NCBI GenBank assembly: GCA_964430505.1 | Contig: CAYSGH010000011.1 | Coordinates: forward strand, 1-64,000 | DNA from: UBA6176 sp032119375 | GTDB lineage: Bacteria > Verrucomicrobiota > Verrucomicrobiia > Limisphaerales > UBA9464 | Direction of reading: 5' to 3' | DNA length: 64,000 nt | Shown: positions 15,992-24,528 of the stretch, piece after piece | Numbering within the stretch: position 1 is the first letter of the stretch | Layout: each line of letters begins with the position of its first letter | Made by a program: the position numbers and the translations under genes | The notes under the pieces: model-generated | What the model was told of the DNA's origin: nothing | Databases searched by the model: none | What the model saw: only the letters and a program-made list of their open reading frames with translations

Positions 15992-18142
15992 TCAGTGAAG
16001 GAAACGAAACTCGGCCGAGGCCAGCAAAGCCTGGGTGAACGCCGTCCATGCGGCCTCCCCCGCACGCAGGCGGTCGCCGGGCCTTTGGACGCCCTTCCCC
16101 GACCTTGCGGACGCCTCCGTGGCGTCGAGGCGTTCGTCTCGCACGAACTCCAGCGCCCGCGCCATCTCGCGCGACGTGGGAGCCCGGCCCAGCGCCAGCC
16201 GGTAGGCCCGCGCCACCCGCTCCCTTGGGTCCAGCCCCGCCTCGGCCAGCAACCGGCGCGCGAACGCCCGCGACCATGCGATCACCTGCGGGTTGTTGAG
16301 GAGGTAGAGGGCCTGCGACGGGACGTTGGTGGTGTCCCGCTCCGCCACGAGCAGGCTCGGCTCCGCGAAGTCGAACAAGTCCAGCGACTCCGGCACGAAC
16401 CCCCGCACCACGGGCAGATAGACCGAGCGCCTGCGAAGGATGCCGTCCATGGCCTCGCCCGCGGGCGGACGACGCACCGGGCCGTCGCCCATGGCGGAAA
16501 CGGGCGAGCCCTTGGGCGGATTCGCCTCCAGCATCCCGCTCACGGCGAGCATGGCGTCGCGCAACGCCTCGGCGTCGAGGCGACGCGGCTCGAACCGCCA
16601 GTGCAGGGTGTTGTCCGGGTCCAGCTCATGGGCGCGGGGATCCATGGCGGACGACAACGCATACGAACGGCTCAGGACGATCTCGCGCACGAGGCCCTGG
16701 ATGGACCACCCGTTCTGGCGCAGGCGCAGGGCGAGGTAATCGAGGAGTTCCGGGTGGGTGGGCCGGTCCCCGTTGAATCCGAAGTCGTCCGGCGTGGCGA
16801 CGATTCCCCGGCCCATGAGGTGCATCCAGACGCGGTTGGCGGCGACACGAGCGGACAGGGGGTTCTCGGGGCGGACGAGCCACTCGGCGAGCTGCAACCG
16901 GCCGCTGGAGCCTGCGGGCAGCTCCATGGGCTTGCCGCCGTCCAGCACCGGGACGAGCCCGCGCGGGACCCGGCCGGACTTCTGGCTGACCTCGCCCCGC
17001 ACGAGGAACGGGCTGTCGTGGGGGATGCCCTCGCGGACGCCCATCGCGCGGGGGGCATTGGTGGCGGGCAACGGCGGCAAGGCGCGCTCGGGGTCCATGC
17101 CGCCCTGGCCGTTGGCGTTGGGGCGTCGAGCGGCCCGACGCGCAGCGGCGTTTGCGACGGGCCGTGGCACGGGAGCCCGGGCCGGCAGCAAGTCCTTGCG
17201 ATCCGCGCCCAACCCGAGGCCCAGGAAGCCCGAGGGCTGCCGGTTGCCCCGGTCGTCGGTCGTGCCGTACAGCGTCTGCGTGCTCCGAAAGATCCCGGCC
17301 ATCGCGTAGTAATCGCGCTGGGAAATCGGGTCGAACTTGTGGTCGTGGCATCGGGCACAGGCGACCGAAACGCCGAGGACCGCCCGTGTGGTGACGTCGA
17401 TTTGCTCGTCCACGACGTCCATGACGAACTGCTCGCGACGGCGTTCGTTGAGCCCCTTGGGACCCAACGCCAGGAAGCCGGTGGCGACCAAGTTGGCGTC
17501 GCGTTCCTTCTCGTTCGCGACCGGCAACAGGTCGCCGGCGACCTGGCGGCGGATGAAGTCGTCGTAGGGCATGTCTGCCGCCACGGCCTCGATGACCCAG
17601 TCGCGGTACCGCCATGCCTCTGGGAAGGCGTAGTTGCGTTCCTTGCCGGTGCTTTCGCCGTAGCGCGCGACGTCGAGCCAATGCCGTCCCCAACGCTCGC
17701 CAAACGCACGCGATGCCAGCAACCGGTCCACCATGGCCTCCCACGCAACGGCCGTGGGACCGGCCACGAACGCGTCCAGCTCGTCCGGGTCCGGCGGCAG
17801 CCCGGTGAGGTCGAACGCCAGCCGTCGCGCCAACGTCCTGGGGTCCGCGTCCTCCACGGGGCGCAGGCCCTTGGCCTCGAGACGCGAAAGGAGGAAGCGG
17901 TCGATGTCGCCGCGCGGCCATGCCGAGTCTTGGACGGCGGGAATGGCGGGGATGGAAGGCGGCACGAAGGACCAGAACTGGCGAGCGTCGGGATCGTTGG
18001 CCTTGGGGCCGCGAACGGGTGCGGCGGCGGCGGCCGTGTTGGCCGCCACCCCTGCTGGGGACGGAGCAGGGTCGGCACCCGGTGCCTGTTCAACGGCCAA
18101 ACCCATGACGATGGCCACGGCGATGTCCCACGCGCTTCGCAT
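15992..18142 (-). CDS. DUF1549 and DUF1553 domain protein with CxxCH motif
   Basis: The 716-residue exported protein has a signal peptide near residues 5-22 and then a DUF1549 domain (DRFLLSRLEAKGLRPV, LTGLPPDPDELDAF, GERWGRHWLDVARYGES, MPYDDFIRRQVAGDLLP) that includes one CARCHDHKFDPI sequence, a CxxCH-type site that could bind haem c. The C-terminal DUF1553 domain starts near GRLQLAEWLVRPENPL and has RVWMHLMGRGIV, PTHPELLDYLA, LRLRQNGWS and FVPESLDLFDFAEP. In this phylum such PSD1-type proteins pair with DUF1501 partners like the one next door and are thought to act in extracellular polysaccharide or organosulfate turnover, without proven activity. The start ATG at 18142 gives the shortest N-terminus with a signal peptide. 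Confidence 0.93.
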   Translation of the reverse strand: MRSAWDIAVAIVMGLAVEQAPGADPAPSPAGVAANTAAAAAPVRGPKANDPDARQFWSFVPPSIPAIPAVQDSAWPRGDIDRFLLSRLEAKGLRPVEDADPRTLARRLAFDLTGLPPDPDELDAFVAGPTAVAWEAMVDRLLASRAFGERWGRHWLDVARYGESTGKERNYAFPEAWRYRDWVIEAVAADMPYDDFIRRQVAGDLLPVANEKERDANLVATGFLALGPKGLNERRREQFVMDVVDEQIDVTTRAVLGVSVACARCHDHKFDPISQRDYYAMAGIFRSTQTLYGTTDDRGNRQPSGFLGLGLGADRKDLLPARAPVPRPVANAAARRAARRPNANGQGGMDPERALPPLPATNAPRAMGVREGIPHDSPFLVRGEVSQKSGRVPRGLVPVLDGGKPMELPAGSSGRLQLAEWLVRPENPLSARVAANRVWMHLMGRGIVATPDDFGFNGDRPTHPELLDYLALRLRQNGWSIQGLVREIVLSRSYALSSAMDPRAHELDPDNTLHWRFEPRRLDAEALRDAMLAVSGMLEANPPKGSPVSAMGDGPVRRPPAGEAMDGILRRRSVYLPVVRGFVPESLDLFDFAEPSLLVAERDTTNVPSQALYLLNNPQVIAWSRAFARRLLAEAGLDPRERVARAYRLALGRAPTSREMARALEFVRDERLDATEASARSGKGVQRPGDRLRAGEAAWTAFTQALLASAEFRFLH

Positions 18143-18274
18143 CCGATGACGTGAAGGGTTTCCCGAACATCCCGCCGCCGGCGGGAACGCACCGGATGCC
18201 TCCATTCAACGAGACGGAGCGGCGCGGCGAAAGGTTTCGCGGCTTGAAGGCGTCCCGGCGTCGGACGGGGTGGT

Positions 18275-18775
18275 TCAGGACAGGAACATCCAGGAAAGCC
18301 CGACGCCATGTCCGACGAGGGAGAGGGTGCCGAGCGCCACTCCAAGCCACGCATGGACGGCCCCCTTGGCGGCAGGATTGGCGGCTCGGCGCCGGAGGCC
18401 CAGCGCACCGAGGACAACGGCGGGCAGGGCGAGGACGCCACCGAGGAAAGGAATGAGGCTGAAGATCCCGAGGTAATAGGCCGTGAGGGCCATGGGGTTC
18501 TTGTAGGGAATGACGGTGCTGACGACGGCGGCCTCGCTGGATGGCTGGCCCGCCAACGGTGGCATGGCGACGGCGGGCGGCGTCGCCGCCACGGGTGCAG
18601 GTTCGCCCGGCATCACCACCCCGGGCACTTGGGCCAGGGGAATCCAGTCGGGACAACCCTCATGCCAAGCGAGCGTTGAAAGAGGCGCCAGACGGCCGTC
18701 GGCCAGCATGGCGTTGACTTCGGGCACGGGGAACGGCCCCTGCTGCTGTCCTTGGATGGAGACGAAGATCTGCAT
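18275..18775 (-). CDS. GYF_2 / DUF4190 domain membrane protein
   Basis: 166 residues. The N-terminus (about 1-55) is a GYF_2 domain: IFVSIQGQQQGPFPVPEVNAML, then LAPLSTLAWHEGCPDWIPLAQVPG, the proline-peptide binding fold found in many bacterial membrane proteins. An Ala/Pro-rich linker (about 56-90) leads to two transmembrane helices (about 97-125 and 140-163) with the small-residue pattern of DUF4190 (AYYLGIFSLIPFLGGVLALPAVVLGALGL). Function unknown; it may bind partner proteins at the cytoplasmic face. It is transcribed away from the lactonase gene across a 166-nt gap that should hold both promoters. Confidence 0.85.
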   Translation of the reverse strand: MQIFVSIQGQQQGPFPVPEVNAMLADGRLAPLSTLAWHEGCPDWIPLAQVPGVVMPGEPAPVAATPPAVAMPPLAGQPSSEAAVVSTVIPYKNPMALTAYYLGIFSLIPFLGGVLALPAVVLGALGLRRRAANPAAKGAVHAWLGVALGTLSLVGHGVGLSWMFLS

Positions 18776-18941
18776 GGCGTGATGAGTTCAACCCAAGCGG
18801 CCCGGGTTGGCGGGAGGCAATGCAAAATTCGGCGCGAACACGTCTGATCGCGGCAATGGATCGGCCGCGACGTCGCCTCGTGGGCGGATGCGGGCCGAAT
18901 CCGGGATTGCCGTCGGGACGCCGACGGCTTGGGATGGGGGC

Positions 18942-20096
18942 ATGTTGAACCCGTTCCTGCGTCGCTGGACTCCTTGGTGCCTGGCGTTGGCCTTGCCCGC
19001 CGCATCCGTGGCCGCCGATTCCTACCTCGTCTTCGTGGGCACCTATGCGAGCCCGCGTTCGGAGGGCATTTACTCGTACCGGTACGACGCGGACACGGGC
19101 CTGATTGAGGAGCTGGGGCTCGCGGCTCCCACGCGCAGCCCGAGCTTCCTCGCGTTGCACCCCAACGGCCGGTTCCTGTACGCGGTGAACGAGTCGGGGC
19201 GGCCTGACGGCCGGAAGGAGGGGGCGATCACGGCCTATGCGGTCGAGGCGTCGACGGGGAGGCTGCGCGAGTTGAACCATGTCCCGAGCGTGGGCGCGGG
19301 GCCGTGTCACTTGAGCGTGGACCCATCGGGGAGCCAGGTCCTGGCGGCGAACTACGGCGGAGGATCGGTGGTGTCGGTGGCGTTGGAGCCCGATGGCCGA
19401 CTGGGGCGGCAAACGGCGTTTCACCAGCATGTGGGCTCGTCGGTCAACGCGTCGCGCCAGAAGGAGCCTCATGCACACTCGGTCAATCTCGCGCCGGGAG
19501 CGCGCTACGCCTACGTGGCCGACCTTGGGCTGGACCGGGTGTTGATATACCCGTTTGACGCGGCTCGTGGGCTCAGCGGCCCGGCGCGCGAGGACTCGCC
19601 CCGGTTGGCTCCCGGGTCGGGCCCGCGTCACCTGGCGGTGCATCCCTCGGGCCGAAACGCCTACGTGATCAACGAGATGCTCTCGACGTTGACGGTGTTT
19701 CGTGTGGGGTCGGGTGGCGGCCGGTTGGAGGAGGTGCAGACGGTGGGCACGTTGCCGGCGGGCTTTTCCGGCGGCAGCAGCACGGCGGAGGTGGTGGTGC
19801 ATCCGTCGGGACGGTTCGTGTATGGATCGAACCGCGGCCATGACAGCCTGGCGGTCTTTTCGGCCGACCTTGCCACGGGTCGGCTGACGCCCAAAGGACA
19901 CGTGGCCACGGGCGGGAAAACCCCGCGCAACTTCAGCATCGACCCGACCGGCAAGACCCTGTGGGCGGCGAACCAAGGGACCGACAACATCGTCGTGTTC
20001 AAGGTGGATGCCGAGACAGGTGCACTGGAGCGGACGGGACAGGAGCTGAAGGTGGGCATGCCCGTATGCGTGCGCTTTCTGCGGGTCTTGCGGTGA
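18942..20096 (+). CDS. Lactonase-family seven-bladed beta-propeller, exported
   Basis: A 384-residue protein. A Shine-Dalgarno-like GGGATGGGGG precedes the ATG at 18942, and the N-terminus is a signal peptide (LALALPAASVAA). The body is a 6-phosphogluconolactonase/muconate-cycloisomerase-type propeller: FVGTYASPRSEGIYSY, SPSFLALHPNGRFLYAVNE, GPCHLSVDPSGSQVLAANYGGGSV, HAHSVNLAPGARYAYVADLG, GSGPRHLAVHPSGRNAYVINE and TPRNFSIDPTGKTLWAANQ. Pgl of this type is cytoplasmic in E. coli, but here the signal peptide points to a periplasmic or secreted sugar lactonase. Convergent with the TPM gene. Confidence 0.9.
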   Translation: MLNPFLRRWTPWCLALALPAASVAADSYLVFVGTYASPRSEGIYSYRYDADTGLIEELGLAAPTRSPSFLALHPNGRFLYAVNESGRPDGRKEGAITAYAVEASTGRLRELNHVPSVGAGPCHLSVDPSGSQVLAANYGGGSVVSVALEPDGRLGRQTAFHQHVGSSVNASRQKEPHAHSVNLAPGARYAYVADLGLDRVLIYPFDAARGLSGPAREDSPRLAPGSGPRHLAVHPSGRNAYVINEMLSTLTVFRVGSGGGRLEEVQTVGTLPAGFSGGSSTAEVVVHPSGRFVYGSNRGHDSLAVFSADLATGRLTPKGHVATGGKTPRNFSIDPTGKTLWAANQGTDNIVVFKVDAETGALERTGQELKVGMPVCVRFLRVLR

Positions 20097-20209
20097 GCCG
20101 GGCGGCGGCGGGGGCTTGGGAGGGTCTTGGGGCGAGGGCGAGCGATGGCGGGTGATCCCTTGGCCAGCGCGCTCGGCGGATGCGGACCCGCCGGACGGAA
20201 TCGCCCTTG

Positions 20210-20635
20210 CTAGTCCCTGAGGACGGCGTTGGGGAGGTTGTCGCGGTCGAAGCTGGACCTTGGGAAGCGGCGGGCGAGGGGGCGAGCGGTGGCGCGGAGG
20301 GCTTCGAGGATGGCGCGTGGGGCGTCGTGGGGGAGGTGCGGCGCGGCGGCGCGTTGGATGGCATGGAAGAAGCGCTTTCCGAGCTGGAAGCGCACGGCCT
20401 CGTCGGCCGCCACCGCCACCTGGGACGAGGCGGGCGCAACGTAGAGGAGGACGGCGTTGCGCATGGGGGTGCGGGTCATGGTCAGCCGCTGGAAGTGTCG
20501 CACAGCCTCCTCCGACGCCCGGGCGGCGTCGGGGGCATGGCGAGTGATGAAGACGCGAATCTCGGCGGAAGTGTGGTCCTCCGCCTCGCGGATGGCGGCC
20601 TCGATGGCGTCGTCGGCCTCTTCTTGTGGAATCAT
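20210..20635 (-). CDS. TPM domain protein (TLP18.3/Psb32/MOLO-1 family)
   Basis: 141 residues. The start at 20635 gives MIPQEEADDAIEAAIREAE followed by HTSAEIRVFITRHA, PMRNAVLLYVAPASSQVAVAADEAV and FHAIQRAAAPHL, the TPM_phosphatase fold. There is no signal peptide or transmembrane helix, unlike many two-part TPM proteins, so this is the single-domain cytoplasmic type often seen as one of a tandem pair; no second copy is seen here. The biochemical role in bacteria is not settled. It lies 43 nt downstream of the DUF1080 gene on the same strand. Confidence 0.82.
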   Translation of the reverse strand: MIPQEEADDAIEAAIREAEDHTSAEIRVFITRHAPDAARASEEAVRHFQRLTMTRTPMRNAVLLYVAPASSQVAVAADEAVRFQLGKRFFHAIQRAAAPHLPHDAPRAILEALRATARPLARRFPRSSFDRDNLPNAVLRD

Positions 20636-20678
20636 GCTCGCTCGGGCGGCTCCGCCCCCCCGGCGCAAGCACGGCCCC

Positions 20679-21470
20679 CTAGAAGCTTGTGTCACTCTTC
20701 CGTATGTCCAGTTCCTGAATCCAGATGTTGCGATAGCGCACGTCGTGTCCCTCGGCCTGAAGCTTGATGCCGCCGGGGGTGTCGGTGATGCCCTTGCCAC
20801 CGTCGTTGCCGCCGTCGATCCCCGACTTGGGGCCGCCCCAGACCTGGTGGATGGCGACGTTCTCGTGGACCTTCACCCCGTTGAAATAGACGGTCGCCAA
20901 TGCCTTCTCCGTCCGCTTGCCGTCCGTGAATCGCGCGGCACGGAACTGGACGTCGTAGGCATTCCAGGCGCCCACGCCCTTGTAGGCGTGATACGGGGAC
21001 GGCGTCTCGTTGATGATCGCGCCCATGCCATGCGAGGTCTTGTCGCCGTCCAGCACCTGGATCTCGTAGCGGTTCTGGAGATAGACGCCCGAGTTGCCGC
21101 CCGGCTTGGCCACGAGGAATTCCACGTGCAGGCGGAAGTCCCGGAATTCCTTCTGGGTCACGATGTCCGCCGCGCCGTAGCGGCCCCCTTCCGCCGCCGG
21201 GTCGAAGGTCATGATGGCCCTCCCGCCATCCACGGGGTCCTCCACTTCCTTCCACCGGATGGGCAGGGCGGAGGCAAAGCCGGGCCCCTGCCAGTACGTC
21301 CAGTTGGCATTGAGGGACGCCTGCGTGCCATCGAGCAGGAGCAGGGCACCCTTCGGAGGCTTGGCTCCCACGCCCACGCCCGGGGGCGCATCGGCGGCGA
21401 GCAGCGCGCAGGATGTGACGGCAAGGGAGGCCAGGGCGGCGAGGCCCCTGGAACGAAGCGTGGCGGACAT
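20679..21470 (-). CDS. DUF1080 (3-keto-disaccharide hydrolase) family secreted protein
   Basis: A 263-residue exported protein: a signal peptide (LAALASLAVTSCALLAAD) with a possible lipobox cysteine, then the concanavalin-like DUF1080 jelly roll with EFRDFRLHVEFLVAKPGGNSG, VYLQNRYEIQVLD, INETPSPYHAYKGVGAWN and VYFNGVKVHENV, ending in GIKLQAEGHDVRYRNIWIQEL. The family includes glycoside hydrolases acting on 3-keto-sugars and is greatly expanded in Verrucomicrobiota and Planctomycetota. It probably acts on extracellular carbohydrate. The start at 21470 is chosen because the open frame further upstream lies antisense to unrelated DNA and lacks a signal peptide. Confidence 0.92.
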   Translation of the reverse strand: MSATLRSRGLAALASLAVTSCALLAADAPPGVGVGAKPPKGALLLLDGTQASLNANWTYWQGPGFASALPIRWKEVEDPVDGGRAIMTFDPAAEGGRYGAADIVTQKEFRDFRLHVEFLVAKPGGNSGVYLQNRYEIQVLDGDKTSHGMGAIINETPSPYHAYKGVGAWNAYDVQFRAARFTDGKRTEKALATVYFNGVKVHENVAIHQVWGGPKSGIDGGNDGGKGITDTPGGIKLQAEGHDVRYRNIWIQELDIRKSDTSF

Positions 21471-21787
21471 GCCCAAACACTGGGCAAGACCCTGTCGCGC
21501 TGGCAACCCGTTAGCCGCCCTTGCGGCGACGTCTGGCCGTCGTCGAACCGGCCGCTGGAAGGAATGGCAGCCGTGCCTGCTTGGCCGGGGAAGAAGTCCA
21601 TCCCCAACGAGTCGTGAGCGACAGCATGGAGGGAGGGAGCGGATGGCGGCCCTTTTGGGCGATTTCGAGAAGGCCCCGGGACCTGTTGTCCGTCCGTCAT
21701 CAACGACCGCGGGTCGGCGCCGTTCTCGCGCCTCACCCCGGTGCTTTCTGGCAGCCAAGGAACGACGGCCCGGTGGGATGCGTGACG
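21471..21787. other. Intergenic region, no gene seen
   Basis: 317 nt between the DUF1080 start and the ClpX-like stop on the same strand. Short frames on both strands look random and no RNA gene, strong hairpin with T tract or repeat was found. It should hold the DUF1080 promoter. Confidence 0.5.
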
Positions 21788-23077
21788 CTAGGGTGCTGGG
21801 GATGTGCGCGGGCGTCGCAGGAGGGAGCGGAGGGCGGTGGCGGGATCGTCCACGACGGCGCGGTCCACGACCAGCTCGCGCACGCGCGAGGAGGGGAGCT
21901 CGAACTTGAAGTCCCGCAGGATGCGCTCGCACACGGTCATCAGGCCGCGAGCGCCCGTGTTTTCCGACGCCGCGAGCTCGGCGATGCGGCGGAGGCCGGG
22001 CTCGCGAAACCGGACGACGATGCCGTAGGCCCGGAAGGCCCGCTCGTATTGGTGCAAGAGGCTGCTCTCGCTGTCGCGCATGACATGGAAGAGGTCCCCG
22101 GCGTCCAGCGCGCGACACGACACCCGCACCGGCAGGCGTCCGATGAACTCGGGCTCGAAGCCGTAGTCGATGAAGTCCCGCGTGGAGGCCTGCTCGGCGA
22201 GGGCCGCGCCGGGGCTGTCCGAGGCGGGGTTGGGCGCGCCGTCCGCAGATGTGCCGGTTTGCTTCACGGCAGTGGCTGCGGCCTTGCGCAGGCGTTGGCG
22301 CACGACCTCGTCGAGTCCTGCGAAGGCCCCGCTGGCGATGAACAGGATGTGCCGCGTGTTGATGGTTTGGTCGCGGCCGCGCGGCCCGGGCGACGACGCG
22401 GCCTCGCCGGGGGGCTGCACGGGCACGTCCGCGTCCTCCATGAGCTTCAGGAGGTTGGTTTGGACGCCGCGTCCGCTGACGTCCCGGGTGCCGGCCTCGC
22501 GGGACGCGATCTTGTCGATTTCGTCGAGATAAACGATGCCCTGCGACGCCCGCTCGAGGTCGCCGTTCGCCTTTCGGATCAGGTCGCGCACCAGCTCCTC
22601 GACGTCGCCGCCCACATAGCCCGTCTCGGAGAACTTCGTCGCGTCTGCCTTCACGAAGGGCACGCCGATGAGCTCGGCGGCGGAGCGGATGAGGTGGGTC
22701 TTGCCGACGCCGGTGGGGCCGAGGATGAGGACGTTTTGCTTGACGTAATGGGGCGCGACGTCGCCCTCGCGGGTGAGGCGCACGTGCTGGAAGTGGTCGC
22801 ACAACGCGACGCTCAGGACCTTCTTGGCCTCGTCCTGTCGGACGACAAAGCGGTCGAGGTGTCGGCGGATGTCGCGGGGCTTGAGCCGGAACGCGAAGGA
22901 TTCCCGGGCGGGCTTGGGCTTGGAAACCTGGAGGAGCGGATCGTTGGCGGGCGACTGGACGGGGCGGGGCGTTTCTCGGGCCGGCGCCTTGTCCCGATCC
23001 CGGGGCGTGCGGCCCGCAGGGCGCGACAAGTCAAATCCAAGGGCCACGGGGCCGCCACCGCGAACGTTCGATGCCAT
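21788..23077 (-). CDS. ClpX-like AAA+ ATPase without zinc-binding domain
   Basis: 429 residues. After a Pro/Arg-rich, disordered-looking N-terminus (1-58), the AAA+ core has Walker A GPTGVGKTH (120-128), pore loop GYVG (153-156), Walker B IVYLDEID (181-188), EFIGRLP with the arginine finger (R314) and sensor-2 TGARGL. ClpX would carry a four-cysteine zinc domain, an RKH pore loop and an IGF loop that docks ClpP; here no cysteine cluster exists, the RKH region is replaced by an SSPGPRGRD insert, and the segment after SGAFAGLDEVV has no IGF. ILFIASGAF recalls HslU. It is probably a protein remodeller that does not feed ClpP. Start uncertain: 23077 or an ATG at about 23113. Confidence 0.85.
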   Translation of the reverse strand: MASNVRGGGPVALGFDLSRPAGRTPRDRDKAPARETPRPVQSPANDPLLQVSKPKPARESFAFRLKPRDIRRHLDRFVVRQDEAKKVLSVALCDHFQHVRLTREGDVAPHYVKQNVLILGPTGVGKTHLIRSAAELIGVPFVKADATKFSETGYVGGDVEELVRDLIRKANGDLERASQGIVYLDEIDKIASREAGTRDVSGRGVQTNLLKLMEDADVPVQPPGEAASSPGPRGRDQTINTRHILFIASGAFAGLDEVVRQRLRKAAATAVKQTGTSADGAPNPASDSPGAALAEQASTRDFIDYGFEPEFIGRLPVRVSCRALDAGDLFHVMRDSESSLLHQYERAFRAYGIVVRFREPGLRRIAELAASENTGARGLMTVCERILRDFKFELPSSRVRELVVDRAVVDDPATALRSLLRRPRTSPAP

Positions 23078-23183
23078 TCGGGGGCAGGGTATCCCGCTTC
23101 CGCAAAATCTCATGCGACTTCTTGCCGTGGCGCCGTCCCGGTCTGGCGGTGGTCGGGCGCCTCCGTGCGTCGCGGGCGGATGA

Positions 23184-23756
23184 TCAGTCCCCGGCTGCGG
23201 CGCGTGGAGGGTGTTGGGCCAGGAAGAGGCGGGCTGAGGCCCACGCGATGGCGGCCTGCCATGGGACGTAGAGGATGAGGAGTCGCCATGGGGTGGCGTC
23301 AAATGCCACGACCGCCGGGGCGAGCAAGGATCCGCCGAGGGACCCGAGGGCCACGATGAGTGCGGCGTGCCGCAGGGCGCGGGGCGGGAGGAACAAGACC
23401 GTGGAGGCCGCGGCCAGCAGCGTGGAGCCCAGGGCACCCGCCAGGATCCCGTCGGTCCATGCCAGGCCAGGCTTGGCGAGACGAGCAGCAAGGTCGTAGG
23501 CGAGGTGATGGGCGACCGTGGAGGACACGACGTAGCAGGCGATGCGCCATGCGGGACGGGGTCTAGAGAGGTGGAGGAGGCCGCCGAGGACGACTCCGAA
23601 GACGAGGCCCGGCGTGATGGGGAACATCCAATCGGGCAGGTTTGGGACGAGGGATGAGACGGCCATCAGGATGGAGATGGACGCGGTTCCGGCGACGGCC
23701 CCTGCGGCCAGCCAGGCAACGGGGCGGCGCGACCAGGCGTGCGGGGCAGGGTGCAT
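23184..23756 (-). CDS. Small integral membrane protein, unknown
   Basis: 190 residues with about five hydrophobic segments (roughly 12-38, 44-62, 72-88, 100-125 and 128-182), few charges, and a basic C-terminus. Blocks such as FPITPGLVFGVVLGGLLHL and WTDGILAGALGSTLLAAAS recur in multi-pass proteins of unknown role, and I do not recognise the family. The stop lies about 106 nt upstream of the ClpX-like start on the same strand, so co-transcription is possible. It is divergent from the DUF6580 gene. Confidence 0.65.
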   Translation of the reverse strand: MHPAPHAWSRRPVAWLAAGAVAGTASISILMAVSSLVPNLPDWMFPITPGLVFGVVLGGLLHLSRPRPAWRIACYVVSSTVAHHLAYDLAARLAKPGLAWTDGILAGALGSTLLAAASTVLFLPPRALRHAALIVALGSLGGSLLAPAVVAFDATPWRLLILYVPWQAAIAWASARLFLAQHPPRAAAGD

Positions 23757-23865
23757 GGATCGAGTGGGCCATGGGGCCGGAAGCGTGGCAAGCGACCTGG
23801 GGGATTGGACTGCCTGCGGGAAGCAAGGTTGCGTCCGGGGTGGGTGCCCGTAGTCTGCCGCCCGG

Positions 23866-24528
23866 ATGTTGGGAAGGCTGAAGGAAGCGTTGCCGGCGGT
23901 GTTTCTGGTGTTGCTGGCGTTGATGCGTTGGCCGGGCTTGTTGCCGGAGAACCTGAGCGCGGTGTACGGGCTGGTTTTCTGTGCCGGGGCGTTCCTGCGC
24001 TCCCCGCGTTGGGTGGGGGCGACGTTTGGGGTGTTGCTGGCGAGCGACGTGTTGTTGCTGTGTCATTACCGGTTCAACCAGGGCCTGGATGTGTTGGGGG
24101 CGGCGTCGGTGGTGTACCTGGCCATGAACTACGTGGGTTACGGTGTGATCTTGGCGTTGGGCCGGCGGTTTTCGGCAAGGTCGCGCTGGCTGGCGTTGGT
24201 GGCGGGCGGCGTGGTGGGCGCGTTGCTGTTCTACGTGGTGACCAACACGGCGGCATGGTTTTTCAACCCGTTTCGCAACCCCGAGTACACGCGCACGTGG
24301 GCGGGCTGGATCACCGCGTTGACGAAGGGAACGGGCGGATATCCGGAGACATGGACGTTCTTCAGGAACACGCTGCTGGGTGGCGGGCTGTTCACGGGGT
24401 TATTCAGCGGGGTTTGGAAGTGGTCCGGATCGGAGTCTCCGCAGGAGAAGGGCGAGGGCGAACGGGCGGCCGCGCCGGCTTCCGAGCCACCAGGGGAGGG
24501 TGCGGAGCCCGGGGAAGCCCATGCATGA
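23866..24528 (+). CDS. DUF6580-like integral membrane protein
   Basis: 220 residues, five to six hydrophobic segments (about 9-25, 31-48, 52-70, 82-100, 108-128 and 166-182) with conserved blocks LLLCHYRFNQGLDV-like, LAMNYVGYGVILALG, VTNTAAWFFNPF and TGGYPETWTFFRNTLLGG. The N(T)xxWF and FFRNTLxGG patterns match DUF6580, a small bacterial membrane family of unknown function. The C-terminus is a charged, Glu/Pro-rich tail. Its stop codon overlaps the ung start (ATGATG), so the two genes are translationally coupled; this may be only genome packing. Confidence 0.75.
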   Translation: MLGRLKEALPAVFLVLLALMRWPGLLPENLSAVYGLVFCAGAFLRSPRWVGATFGVLLASDVLLLCHYRFNQGLDVLGAASVVYLAMNYVGYGVILALGRRFSARSRWLALVAGGVVGALLFYVVTNTAAWFFNPFRNPEYTRTWAGWITALTKGTGGYPETWTFFRNTLLGGGLFTGLFSGVWKWSGSESPQEKGEGERAAAPASEPPGEGAEPGEAHA

